A stretch of 64,000 nt of DNA from Thermogymnomonas acidicola JCM 13583 (GTDB lineage Archaea > Thermoplasmatota > Thermoplasmata > Thermoplasmatales > Thermoplasmataceae), in contig NZ_BBCP01000001.1 in the NCBI RefSeq assembly GCF_001316105.1, positions 124,001 to 188,000 of the forward strand, given 5' to 3'. Below, one piece after another: positions 1 to 9,509 of this stretch. The notes beneath the pieces are model-generated. The model did not search any database. It had not been told where the DNA came from and saw only the letters and a program-made list of their open reading frames with translations. The number at the start of each line of letters is the position of its first letter. Position 1 is the first letter of the stretch. The position numbers were made by a program, and so were the translations under genes.

Positions 1-2
1 TA

Positions 3-422
3 TCGTCCCTGATCTCCGTTGCGGCCGATGCGGGTGGCAGCTCCCCCCCGCAGGTCATAAGGTCTGTGGCAGATTTCGCGCAGAGGCTACAGGCGGTGGC
101 GAACAACCGCTCTGCGGAGATGAAGAACTACCTCCTGATAATGGCAGTTGCAACAGCGGTGTTCATCTTCGTGATCGTGATCATGGAGGTGCGTTTCCTG
201 GACGCCATAAGCGCGTTCTCCCTGTCCAGCGGTACGCTCCTCCATGGCTTCGGGTACCATGCCATATCATCTGCCTTCAACCTGGGCCTCCTCGTCAGCT
301 CAGCATTTTCAGGCTTCATATCTGGCCTCATAGTGGAGGACAGGCCGGGCGCCGCACTCTTCTACTCCGGCCTCTTCCTCCTCGCCTCCTCCCTTGTGCT
401 CCTGGCGGTGGTGCTCGCATGA
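3..422 (+). CDS. TadC/ArlJ-like pilus assembly membrane protein, C-terminal part
   Basis: The frame is open to the left edge, so the N-terminus lies outside the window. The visible 139 residues hold three strongly hydrophobic stretches, the first following a conserved-looking polar segment and the last ending the protein. This pattern matches the end of type II secretion F-domain proteins (TadC/PilC/ArlJ), the membrane platform on which a secretion ATPase works. Its stop codon overlaps the ATG of the ATPase gene downstream (ATGA), so the two are surely translated together. The family assignment rests mainly on that neighbour and on topology, not on a diagnostic motif. A C7 tract at 42-48 adds a Pro. 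Confidence 0.6.
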   Translation, partial: SSLISVAADAGGSSPPQVIRSVADFAQRLQAVANNRSAEMKNYLLIMAVATAVFIFVIVIMEVRFLDAISAFSLSSGTLLHGFGYHAISSAFNLGLLVSSAFSGFISGLIVEDRPGAALFYSGLFLLASSLVLLAVVLA

Positions 423-1742
423 CATGCACTCTGGACAGGGAAGGAAACCGGTACATAATGAGGTGCGCAAGGAAGCGTTACAGCGAGGAAGTGAGGCGCA
501 GGGCTGAGGAGGTCATCTCTTCGCTGGACATAACGGCGTCCAACGATACCAAGATCCTGGAAGCCGCCAGGAAGGTCGCAGCCGGTATGGAGAAAGAAAT
601 CCTCGAATACATAAGAGACAACGTCCTGGGCCTGGGACCACTGGCACCCCCCCTAATGTCTGTGCCGGAGGTGGAGGACATCTCCGTGGTCTCCTTCAGG
701 GAGCCTGTATTCGTTTACCACAGGGACCTCGGTTACATACCCACGGACATTACCTTCCAGTCCGAGGTGGAGCTGGCGGAGTTCATCAAGAGCATAGTGG
801 AGCGCTCGGGTAAGCAGATATCCATATCTGACCCTGTTGTCGATGTATCTCTCCCCCCCGACGGCTCCAGGCTCCAGGCAACCCTGGGAACATCAGTGAC
901 CTCTGAGGGGCCGAGCCTGGCCATAAGGAAGTTCAGGAAGGACCTGTGACCCCACTGGACATAATAAGGCAGGAAGGGGGGGCCAGCAGCGACCTCATGG
1001 CCTACCTCTGGCTCCTCGTCTCAAGGGGGGGTGCGAACATCCTGGTCTGCGGTGGGACTGGCACCGGCAAGACCACGTTCCTGAACGCCCTCATGTCGTT
1101 CATACCGGAGAACCTTAGGGTCATCACGATAGAGGAGACCAGGGAGATCGAGTACCCGGGGGGAGAACGTGCTCCCCCCCCTCGTTACAAGGCAGGGCAT
1201 AGGCAGGGACACAGAGGTGGACGCATACAGTCTCCTCTCCATAGCGCTGAGGCACAGGCCCAACTACATAGTCCTGGGCGAGGTGAGAGGGGGGGAGGAG
1301 GCGTTCTCGCTCTTCCAGGCCATGTCGGCCGGGCGTTATGTAATGGCCACATTCCATGCGGGCTCCATCAGCACAGTGGTGCACAGGCTTGAGGCCAGGC
1401 CTCTCTCGATACCCAGGAACATGCTCACAGCGCTGCACTGCATCGTCCTCCTCTCCTCGGAGCTGGGCCATGGGGGGCACCAGGAGGTTCGTCTCATCCG
1501 TTTACGAGGTCATGGGCCTGGACAGGGACACAGGCGAGCTCCTGGTCAACAGGGCTTTCTCCAGGGAAAATGGCACTTATTCCTTCTCAAGGGCATCATA
1601 CGCGCTCCGCAGGCTTGCGGATGCCACCGGTACCACTGAACCTGAACTCATGGCGGATATGAAGAGGAGGAGCCAGTTCCTCTCATCCCTGCAGGCGGGG
1701 AACATGAGGGAGTTCATGGCCAAGGTCTCCTCATTCCTCTGA
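419..1742 (+). CDS. TadA/VirB11-type secretion ATPase (frame broken in three places)
   Basis: Hexameric ATPase that powers type IV pilus or archaellum-like assembly from the cytoplasmic face. Visible in order: an N-terminal region with the motif VSLPPDGSRLQ, Walker A CGGTGTGKTT at about 1048-1077, an Asp-box with RPNYIVLGEVRGGEEA, and the His-box ATFHAGS near 1350. About 440 residues when joined, normal for the family. The frame is lost near 940 (one C missing from an expected CCC), near 1158 (G6) and near 1473 (G6), yet all motifs survive in the successive frames, so this looks like a working gene with sequence errors rather than a pseudogene. It is a second ATPase, distinct from the archaellum motor at 60665-62304. 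Confidence 0.8.
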
Positions 1743-3053
1743 CTTGTCCCCCCCCGGCTTTGCCTCTGCCATGCCGAAGAGCCTGTGCGAGATCACCGGC
1801 ACGTATACTGTCTGTACGACTATGGATATGAGGACAACGAAAGCAGTCATGACCGAGATCAGGGGCCCCCCCACTTCAGCAGGAGCGGGTTGGCGTCAAC
1901 AAGGCCTATTGCGTAGGGCAGGGTGGAGAGGACAACGGAGACGACGCCCCTGGGGGGGCCCACCAGTGACATGAAGGTGACCACCTTCCTGTCTATCCTC
2001 CTTGGCATCCACTTGGCCCTGGTGGGGGAGCGTTGAGACATAGACTGATATGGGCCTCACCACGAGCATCACGGCCAGCGAGATCGCTATGCCGTAGGGG
2101 GATGTAGGCCCTGAGGTCCGCCCTGGTTACCACGCTGCCCAGGAGTATGAATATCACCGCCTGCGCCAGGAAGGAGAGGTTCTCCTGGAAGTTCGACTCC
2201 CTGTTCCAGAATATGCTCTTGTCAGAGAAGTTGCCAACTATGGCCCCCCCGTAGCTATTATCGCAGGGAACGGTGTTATTCCGGATGCCTCCAGCACGGT
2301 AAATTCCAGCAGGACCGTCCCGAGGAGGAGCGCAACCAGGAGGTTCTCGAAGTTGAGCAGCCTGTTAAGGTAGAGCACAGAGAAGCCGACAACGATGCCT
2401 ATTATGGAGGGCACGGTTATCTGTATGAGCAGGTAGATCACGGAGGCCAGCGGTATGCCCACCCTGGAGGATATGCTGGTGAAGAAGGAGACGTAGCTGG
2501 ATGTGGGTGCCACCATGGCGACCGCTATGGTGAAGAGTATTATGCTCAGCGGGTCGTTGAATATGCTCTCCCCCCCAACCAGGGTGCCGGAGACGTCCTC
2601 CTTTATCCTTATCCTCTTGAAAAGGGGGATCAGTGTGGCAGGGTCTGTGGGCGATATTATGGCACCGAACATGAAGCCTATGGAGAAAGGTGCCCTGAAC
2701 ATGAGGGAGAATATTGCCCCGCCGACGAGTGCCGTGACCACCAGGCCGAGCGTATCGAGGGACACTATGTTCCAGAAGTGCCTCCTTATGACCCTGAAGT
2801 TTATGTTGTGGCTCTCGTAGTATAGGATTATGACAATGCCCAGTATGCCTATTCCCACGGAGCCGAACTCGGTCATGAAGTATATGGCGAAGCTGTGGTG
2901 TATTATGCCCAGGAACGGGCCGAAGATTAGGCCCATTAATATCAGTATGGGTATGTCGGCAACCGCTATCTTCCTGGATATCGGTATAGAGAAGGCGGCC
3001 AGGATAAGCACGAGGCTTATCTGGTAGTACTGGCTGGCGAAGGAAGATAGCAT
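1731..3053 (-). CDS. Na+/H+ antiporter, CPA1/NhaP type
   Basis: Integral membrane cation/proton exchanger. The frame holds about a dozen hydrophobic segments. The CPA1 signature is seen as GAIISPTDPATL followed by GGESIFNDP, where the FND motif carries the ion-binding Asp. I chose ATG 3053 (MLSSFASQYY) rather than an upstream TTG. The frame breaks at about 2240, at C5/G5 tracts near 2027 and 2097, and at a G7/C tract near 1865, but the C-terminal half continues in other frames to a TGA at 1731, overlapping the convergent ATPase gene by 12 nt. An inserted Pro (VGPPRGVV, expected VGPRGVV) shows the tract expansion seen elsewhere. Confidence 0.8.
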
Positions 3054-3114
3054 TGCCCTTACCAATCACAGCCTCATTATATTTAATTTGCACAGTGCTT
3101 TCGTCCCATTTCCT

Positions 3115-3847
3115 TCACTGCAGCGACCTCGGCATCTCCCTCTTGTGCTTGGTCTCCTCGTACATCGCCCTTATCCTCCTGTGCTCCTCTGTCAGCGTCC
3201 CGATCCTCAGGTCAAAGAGGTCTTCCAGTATCCTGTCCAGCCTGTCGTAGGTTATGCCCAGTTCGTCCTCATCCGTCTGGCCCTCCCACAGGCCCGCTGT
3301 GGGCTTCTTCTCTATTATCCTCCTGGGCACCCCCCCGAGGTACGAGGCCATCTCCCTCACCTGGTGCTTGTAGAGGTGCATTATCGGCTCAATATCGCAC
3401 GCGCCATCCCCGTACTTTGTGTAATAGCCAGTCAGGTACTCCGTCCTGTTCGTTGTGCCGACTACAATGCCGCCGTCGGTGTTCGCATAGTAATAGAGGA
3501 CAACCATCCTGACCCTGGACTTTATGTTCCCTATCGCCCTCCTGTCTGTTGCCCCCCCGAGGTGTCCACGAACGCTGAGACCATGGCTCTATGGAGACCT
3601 TCCTGTATGTGCCCTTCTGCGAGTTCGCCAGTTCCATTACGTCTTCCTCATCACTGGCGGGCGTCCTGGCGTCGGGGGGGAGGAAGAGGCCAATGACCCT
3701 CTCCGGCCCCCCCAGGGCCCTGATGCAGAGCGAATACACAACGGAACTGTCTATGCCGCCGCTCAGGCCCACGATTGCCTTCCTGCTGCCAGCACTCTTC
3801 CTGATGAAGTCAACGATCCTCTGTGCCTCCTGGGAGGGCTCAGGCAT
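3115..3847 (-). CDS. nadE: NH3-dependent NAD+ synthetase
   Basis: Converts nicotinic acid adenine dinucleotide plus ammonia to NAD+ using ATP. Seen: the PP-loop GLSGGIDSSVV near residue 23, the substrate region YYANTDGGIVVGTTNRTE, and the KKPTAGLWEGQTDE segment, all diagnostic. About 244 residues, typical for the archaeal ammonia-dependent form with no glutaminase domain. One frameshift lies near 3590, where IEPMVSAF is expected and one C of a CCC is missing. The C7 at 3330-3336 adds a Gly in YLGGVPRRI (family YLGVP). Start ATG 3847; folD lies 31 nt upstream on the same strand. Confidence 0.92.
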
Positions 3848-3878
3848 AAGGCGTCAGTGAATACTGGTATAGAAAACT

Positions 3879-4728
3879 TCACAGCTGCCCCCCCGTGGAC
3901 AGGTAGACGGCGTTCCATATGAGCATGGCGGTAGTGACCTGGCCCACCCCCCCACCGGCACTGGCGTGATGGCGGCCACGTGCCCGTTCAGCGAACTGTA
4001 GTCCGCGTCCCCCCCACGAGCTTCCCGCCCACAACAGAGGTGCCCACATCGATGACCGTGGACCCCCCCTCCCTGACGTCGTCCCTGGTGAGGAAACCCG
4101 GCCTGCCCACTGCAACGACCACGACGTCCGCAGATGCGGTGAACCGCCTCAGCTCCCTGGTCCTGCTGTGGCACACCGTCACTGTATGGTCCCTTGCGGT
4201 CAGCATCAGGGCCAGTGGCTTGCCGACCACCGTTGACCTGTTGACAATGCATATGTCCGCAGGGCCCTTGAGGTGCGCGTCGAGGAACCTGCACACCGCA
4301 GATGCGGTTGCCGGCCCTGGCCCCCCTCCCGTTGTAGAAGAGCGTGCCAAGCTCGCGGGGGGGTTCATGAAGTCCGCGTCCTTCTCCACAGGTATCAGCG
4401 ATCCTGCCTCCATGCTGGTTATGCCGTGGGGGAGTGGGGTCTGCACTATGACCGCAGTGTTCGAGCTGTCAGAGGCGGCCCTTTCTATTATGCCAAGGGC
4501 CTCATCCCTTCCCTGCACGTTGCGCTTCACGTATTCCGTCTCCAGGCCAATGCCCCCCCTGGCCTTGCTCACAAGGCTCCTTGAGTACCTCTCTGCCTCT
4601 GGCGAACCGGTCACATCGATTATGCAGAGCCTTGCCCTGTGCCTGGAGTTTGCCAGCATGGCCCTTGCCTCTGCCAGCACCTGTGCTGACAGGGCCGAAC
4701 CAAGGAGAAGCTCGGTGTGCAACCTCAC
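3879..4728 (-). CDS. folD: Methylenetetrahydrofolate dehydrogenase/cyclohydrolase
   Basis: Bifunctional one-carbon enzyme interconverting methylene-, methenyl- and formyl-tetrahydrofolate with NAD(P). Motifs: VQTPLPHGI (family VQLPLP), a nucleotide-binding region [14 protein letters not shown] followed by TVTVCHSRT, and a C-terminal TPVP segment. About 283 residues. The best start is GTG 4728, which overlaps the TGA of the upstream glucose dehydrogenase (GTGA); longer readings run into that gene. The frame breaks at a G7 tract near 3947 (TPVPVG to [12 protein letters not shown]), where 5 or 8 G would keep it open. The final residues contain another G7 in frame. Confidence 0.88.
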
Positions 4729-5818
4729 CACTTTATCACGGACTTGATCTCCTCGGCGGGCTTTCTGCTGAATATATCGGTCTCCTCGGGGGAGTATACG
4801 CCGGTTATCATGGAAGCGAAGGCCTTGCCGTAGACGTAGCGCCACTTCCTGATGTACTCAAGGGCCTGGTAATAGTGCACCTGTGCTGCGTCCACAGAGC
4901 CCGCTATGGTGATGTTCCTCTCCACTATGTAGTCTATGTCACTCCCGTCCAGAGGTGCACCAGGCGCCTTCCCGTTGGTGCCGAATAGGATCAGGACGCC
5001 GTTGTAGTTCATCTTCCTCATGAAGCGGAATATGGTCTCCGGGTGCCCGCTTGTGTCTATCAGGAGGTCTATGCCCCCCCTGAGTGACCTGGTCGAAGTC
5101 CTTCGAGTAGTCGTGGAACTCTATGCCTGCAGCGTCGGCTAGGGAGAGCTTCCTCTCGTCTATCGGGTGCCTGTTCAGGATCACGGTCTCGAAGCCATAC
5201 TCCCTGCACATGAGGGCGTACAGGAATGCCTCGGAGCCTGTCCCTATGACGAAGGCCCTCTTGTCAGTGAGAGTGGAGTGCCTGTTGTGGAATATGGCCC
5301 TCTTAGAGACGACACTGAAGACCTCAAAGGCCTTCATCACGTTCTTCGTAGGCTCAGTAAGGACTGCCACGTCCAGTATGGATGGGTCCTTAACCTTAAC
5401 GAGGTAGTCGGAGTGGTCGTAGAAGTACTCACGCATGAAGCCGTGCATGCCCGTTATGCCGGCCTCGTGTTTGTTGCCGTCGGAGCAGTTGTCCTGCCTC
5501 CCGGCCAGGCAGTTCACGCAGTCCCCCGGGCCTTCTCACCACCGGCACCACATAGTCCCCTGGCCTGATGTGGTACGGGTTCTCTCCTATATCGATCACC
5601 TTGCACACGCTCTCATGGCCCAGCACAAGGCTGGAGTAGCCCTGCGGGTTGTAGGCGAACTGAAGCGAGCCAGACACAATGCCCCTATCGGTACCGCATA
5701 TGCCAGTGTAAACTGGCTCCAGCTTGGCGTTCGCACCTTCCTCATCCCTTATGTCGATCTTCCCGTACCTCACGCCACCCTTCGGAGCGTCTGTGAGGAT
5801 CGCGTTTACCTGCGCCAT
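4725..5818 (-). CDS. gdh: Zinc-dependent glucose 1-dehydrogenase
   Basis: Oxidises glucose (and often galactose) to the lactone, the first step of the non-phosphorylating Entner-Doudoroff route in Thermoplasma and Sulfolobus. It is a medium-chain dehydrogenase: catalytic-zinc residues in GICGTD and LGHES, a structural-type region [13 protein letters not shown], then the nucleotide-binding part [17 protein letters not shown] 5818 starts [10 protein letters not shown]. Length about 364 residues, normal. Two frame breaks: a C5 at 5523-5527 (RRPGDCVNC expected) and a C7 near 5080. The aldehyde dehydrogenase at 18098-19583 could act later in the same pathway. Confidence 0.9.
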
Positions 5819-5856
5819 GGCCTCACCATCGCTCCGCAGGATAAAAAGGGTCGCAG

Positions 5857-6442
5857 TCAGAGCTGGTGTCCCAGCCTCTCCCTCTTGGTTGTCAGGTAGA
5901 ACTCATCGTAGGGCGTGGGCGTGCTCTTCACAGGTATCCTGCCCGTGACCCTTATGCCGTGTTCGAGGAGGAAGTCCATCTTGGCCGGGTTGTTCGTCAT
6001 GACCTTCACAGACTTTACGTTGAAGTACTTGAGGACCTCCACCGCGAAGGTGTAGTCCCTCTTGTCCACGGGCAGGCCAAGCATGAGGTTCGCCTCCACC
6101 GTATCGTAGCCCTGGTCCTGGAGGCTGTAGGCCCTTATCTTGTTCAGGAGGCCGATCCCCCCCCTGCCCTCCTGCCTGAGGTATATGAGCATCCCGTACT
6201 CCTGCTTGCCAAGGTAAACGAGAGACCTTATGAGCTGGTCGCGGCAGTCACACCTCCTTGAGCCGAAGACGTCGCCAGTGAGGCACTCCGAGTGTATCCT
6301 CAGGGGGGGCACGTCCTCCTTCCCCGTGACGTCCCCCCTTCACCAGGACTGCATGGTCCTGGTGTTCATCGTTCTCGAAGGTGTATATGTCGAACATGCC
6401 TGCCATGGTTGGCAGCTTTGCCTTTGCGTAGAGCTTGATCAT
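5857..6442 (-). CDS. ribA: GTP cyclohydrolase II
   Basis: Opens the imidazole ring of GTP, the first step of riboflavin synthesis. The zinc site is seen as [15 protein letters not shown] (Cys-x10-Cys-x-Cys), followed by [18 protein letters not shown], the catalytic and GTP-binding loop, and NNPAKMDFL near the C-terminus. About 195 residues, the size of the single-domain bacterial enzyme, with no DHBP synthase domain. Start ATG 6442 follows an AAGGGGGGATCGG purine tract that may serve as ribosome binding site. The frame breaks near 6335 at a C6 tract (VKGDVTG expected). This is the bacterial-type enzyme; many archaea use GTP cyclohydrolase III instead. Confidence 0.9.
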
Positions 6443-6534
6443 CCGATCCCCCCTTGTTATTTACTTTTTGTATAGAAATGATTCCATTCCAGCGATCATG
6501 TAAAGAGAAATTTGACAAAATGGAAGCCTGCGGG

Positions 6535-7737
6535 TCATGGGATCTCCACGGCGGCAAACGGACCGGAGCCATCCTTGAAGATGTAGGCCGTGCCTTCGCC
6601 CCTGATCTCCCTCTCGATCCTCATCTTCTCGCTGTAGTTCTCCCCCCCGGGGCTGGAGCTGAAGCGCACGAAGACCCTGCCGATGTTGTTCTCCCTCAGC
6701 CTCTCCACCATGTCGGAGCTGCCGGATATCCTCATGTAGGCCTTCCCTGGAAATCCACTGTATTCGGTGTCGGAGGTCAGGACGAGCCTCCTGGGGGGGC
6801 CACTCTCAAGCACTCGCATGTCACTAATGCCAGGCACTGTGTGGAGGAGCCTGGCGTGAACAACAGCAGGGTCAGGGACGTAGACATACCTCCCTGCTTC
6901 CCTGATGGCTTCCAGCCCCCCCACCTCTCCGGGATCACCCCCCCTGATCACCCTTCCCTGCGGCAGCATCACTGCACTGCTCCCTGACAGGGCAAGGCTA
7001 CCGGTGTAGAGGGTAAGGCGGTTCAGCTCCCCCCCGTCCACAGATATGTACTCCTTCTCCCCCCCATCTACGGGTATGTTATCCCACCTCATCTGCGGCG
7101 GCAGGTCAAAGGCATAGTCCCTCTGCCCGAAGAAGTCCATGAGGGCAAGGGGTGAGGGGAGGAGTGTGCCCATTGTCCTCACACCCTCCTCCCTTGGCCT
7201 CAGGGGGTCAGAGAACACCACGTCTGCCTCGATCCTCCCGGGGTCGAGGGAAGCGTAGTCGGAATGGACAACATCCACCTTCGCCCTGTAGGCCAGGGAG
7301 TTGAGGAGTGCCAGCGTGTACCTGAGAGGGTCTTTTTCGACCGCAGTGACCCTGCAGTGGCCCAGTGAGAAGAATATGGCCTGCATCCCTGCGCCACAGC
7401 CTATGTCCGCTATGCTCTTCCCCCCCTGCAGCCTCCTGCCCCCCCTGTACATGCCGGGCAGTTCCGGGGGGGTGGAGAAAGAAGATGAGTACTCATCCAG
7501 GTAGACCCTGTCCCACCTCGTGAACCTCTTCCTTGCCGAGATCCTTCCACGGGCCAGCTGGAAGAGCAGGCCGAAGTGCCTGTGCTTTACCTGCCTCTCT
7601 ATCTGCTCCCTCTGGTGGCCCTCGTCGATCATGCGCACTATATCATTTATCAGCGCATCCGTGCTCTCCCTCTTGCCATCATCGTTCACCAGTGACATGA
7701 GGAACCTGAGCTCGGCCTGGGTTGATGCCGTTCGCAT
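6535..7737 (-). CDS. SAM-dependent methyltransferase with THUMP-like C-terminal domain
   Basis: 400 residues, intact frame. A Rossmann methyltransferase core is visible: motif I SIADIGCGAGMQAI (about residues 107-120), motif II TAVEKDP, a DYASLD acidic turn, and VVFSDPLRPREEG at the motif IV position. The last 110 residues (GPPRRLVLTSDTEYSG onward) resemble the THUMP-like domain found after this methyltransferase class. The substrate is unknown; RNA is likely because of that domain. The gene carries many G7/C7 tracts (RGGRRLQGGKS, DGGEKEY, GGDPGEVGG, GPPRR), all in frame. Start ATG 7737; a divergent pilin-like gene begins 60 nt away. Confidence 0.7.
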   Translation of the reverse strand: MRTASTQAELRFLMSLVNDDGKRESTDALINDIVRMIDEGHQREQIERQVKHRHFGLLFQLARGRISARKRFTRWDRVYLDEYSSSFSTPPELPGMYRGGRRLQGGKSIADIGCGAGMQAIFFSLGHCRVTAVEKDPLRYTLALLNSLAYRAKVDVVHSDYASLDPGRIEADVVFSDPLRPREEGVRTMGTLLPSPLALMDFFGQRDYAFDLPPQMRWDNIPVDGGEKEYISVDGGELNRLTLYTGSLALSGSSAVMLPQGRVIRGGDPGEVGGLEAIREAGRYVYVPDPAVVHARLLHTVPGISDMRVLESGPPRRLVLTSDTEYSGFPGKAYMRISGSSDMVERLRENNIGRVFVRFSSSPGGENYSEKMRIEREIRGEGTAYIFKDGSGPFAAVEIP

Positions 7738-7758
7738 TTCGCCCTGGTAATGCGTGTG

Positions 7759-7770
7759 AAAATATTATTA
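7759..7770 (+). promoter_or_regulatory. TATA box for the pilin-like gene
   Basis: AAAATATTATTA sits about 27-38 nt before ATG 7797. This spacing implies a leaderless or nearly leaderless transcript. Confidence 0.55.
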
Positions 7771-7796
7771 TTGAGAGCACGCTGGTACTCCGGGCA

Positions 7797-8729
7797 ATGG
7801 ACACACGGAGGGACGACAGGGCAGTATCGGAGATAATAGGCACGATACTGGTCATAGCAATCGCTGTGAGCGTTGCAACCTCCGTCCTCGCCTGGTACCT
7901 GCCAACACAGGCAGCATCGAACGACTACAGGTACCAGGGTGCCCTCGTCCAGTCGTTCCTCTCAATGGACAGCGGCGTGGCTGGGGGGGGTCTGGTGGAA
8001 GGCGAGCAGCTATCGTTCCCTGTGGCGCAGGGGATAGCTGGAATACCTCCATTCTCCGGCCCGGAACCGACCAGCATCTCCATCCTTAACAGTTCCCCGG
8101 TGGAGAGCGTCTCCCTGTCCATACTGGTCGACTTCACCTACCTCTCGAACTCCACCTCCTCGCACGCCTACCTTAACCTCTCGATAGCTGGGAGCGGGTC
8201 TCTGGCCTCAGGGTATTACACGGACGGGGCCCAGCCACTCTTCGTGTACCTGGAGGATACCTCCGTCGTCCTAGATTACATTGGCGGGTCAGTCTATTGC
8301 AGGGGTGTCTCTCCCGTATCGGCCTCTTCTTCCAACCTCTCCGTCTCGATGATATCCTATGTGGGCCGGGACACAGCATACTCCTCGGACACGGAGAGCG
8401 ATGTCGTCATGACCGTGGAGAACACCACGCAGTTATCGCTTGAGAGTGGCTCCATAACCACCATTGACGGGACCGCTGTAGAGATAGGGAGGATCGATAT
8501 GCTGTCGCTCAACTACACGATCACATCGCCAGCGGCTTCAGCTCTCAACAGCATGATGCAGCAGTACTTCAACAGCACAGCCTTTCAGGACTCCTCTGCT
8601 TCATGGCACCTGGGTGCCCTTGCAACAGTCACACTCTCCGGTGATACCATACACATTGAGGGAATTTCCGGCTCACTCCTAAAAGGCCTCCAGTTCAGGG
8701 CCTCAACCCTGTATGTTGTCTCCCTATGA
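7797..8729 (+). CDS. Archaeal type IV pilin-like secreted protein
   Basis: 310 residues. The N-terminus MDTRRDDRAVSEIIG followed by about 20 hydrophobic residues (TILVIAIAVSVATSVL) is the archaeal pilin/DUF1628-type N-terminal signature, processed by a prepilin peptidase and then acting as membrane anchor and filament core. The rest is Ser/Thr/Asn-rich, low in charge, with many N-x-S/T sequons, as expected for an extracellular glycoprotein in an AglB-containing acidophile. ATG 7797 was chosen over ATG 7722 because it places the charged n-region right before the hydrophobic segment and fits the TATA box. One G7 lies at 7982-7988. Partner could be the TadA-like system at 1-1742. Confidence 0.65.
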   Translation: MDTRRDDRAVSEIIGTILVIAIAVSVATSVLAWYLPTQAASNDYRYQGALVQSFLSMDSGVAGGGLVEGEQLSFPVAQGIAGIPPFSGPEPTSISILNSSPVESVSLSILVDFTYLSNSTSSHAYLNLSIAGSGSLASGYYTDGAQPLFVYLEDTSVVLDYIGGSVYCRGVSPVSASSSNLSVSMISYVGRDTAYSSDTESDVVMTVENTTQLSLESGSITTIDGTAVEIGRIDMLSLNYTITSPAASALNSMMQQYFNSTAFQDSSASWHLGALATVTLSGDTIHIEGISGSLLKGLQFRASTLYVVSL

Positions 8730-8870
8730 TCCATGCTGGTGCCAGTGAGCCCTCCATGCTGCTGTGCAGCCTTCCACAGGTGATACTCATGGCGGATGCT
8801 CTCCTGCCGGGTGAAGGCTGTACAGGGCACCGGGACATCCTGCTGTATGCGAAATAATATCCCTGTGCAC

Positions 8871-8883
8871 AAATAATTAATAA
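8871..8883 (+). promoter_or_regulatory. TATA box for the DUF998 gene
   Basis: AAATAATTAATAA lies 19-31 nt upstream of ATG 8902. Confidence 0.5.
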
Positions 8884-8901
8884 TGGAATGCATGCGATGC
8901 C

Positions 8902-9452
8902 ATGGACTGGAGACAGAAGGCCGCAGGCCTCCTGATAGGCATATTCGTGGGGCAGTTCCTCCTCTTCATGATCGTTGCAGAGGCGCTCTACCCAGGTTAC
9001 AGCGTGTCACATAACTACATAAGCGACCTGGGGGGGGTGGGCAGGACAGCACCGGTTTTCAACACGTCGATCATACTGCTCGGCCTGGCACTCATAGCCG
9101 CGTCTGTCCTGATGGACAGCCAGCCCCTCCCGTTCAGGGTCCTGATAGCCCTCTCCGGCATTGGCGCCGCCGGCGTGGGCATATTCCCAGAGACCACGGG
9201 CATACCGCACACCATATTTTCCCTGATAGTTTTCCTGTTCGCCTCCCTGGCACCCCTTGCGCTCCTGCGTGCCGGGAGGAGGCCGGCGGTCTTCCTTTGG
9301 ACCGCCTTCGGCCTTGTTGGCTTGATAGCCTCGTGCTTTACGTGACCGGCCACTTCCTGGGCCTGGGCCATGGTGGGATGGAGAGGCTAATAGTGTACCC
9401 TAACATGGTCTGGGCCCTCTCGTTCTCGGGCCAGGTAGTGAATGATAAATAG
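8902..9452 (+). CDS. DUF998 family membrane protein
   Basis: About 183 residues with five or six membrane segments. The conserved extracellular-loop motif YPGYSVSHNYISDLG and the following hydrophobic helices match DUF998, a family of small integral membrane proteins of unknown function common in archaea. The frame breaks near 9330, where GCCTCG replaces an expected GCCCTCG (one C lost). The alternative frame then continues with VLYVTGHFLGLGHGG, again family-like, to a TAG at 9452. A G8 tract near 9030 encodes an extra Gly in DLGGVGRT. It stands alone between the pilin-like gene and the trp operon. Confidence 0.7.
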
Positions 9453-9509
9453 TGAATGCTATATAAAATACATCAATGCTTAAATATTGGACATCAATGT
9501 ACAGGAAGT

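Noticed and set aside
3088-3922. Plus-strand frames opposite nadE
   Set aside because: Composition mirrors the antisense of a clearly conserved gene, and no start signal precedes them.
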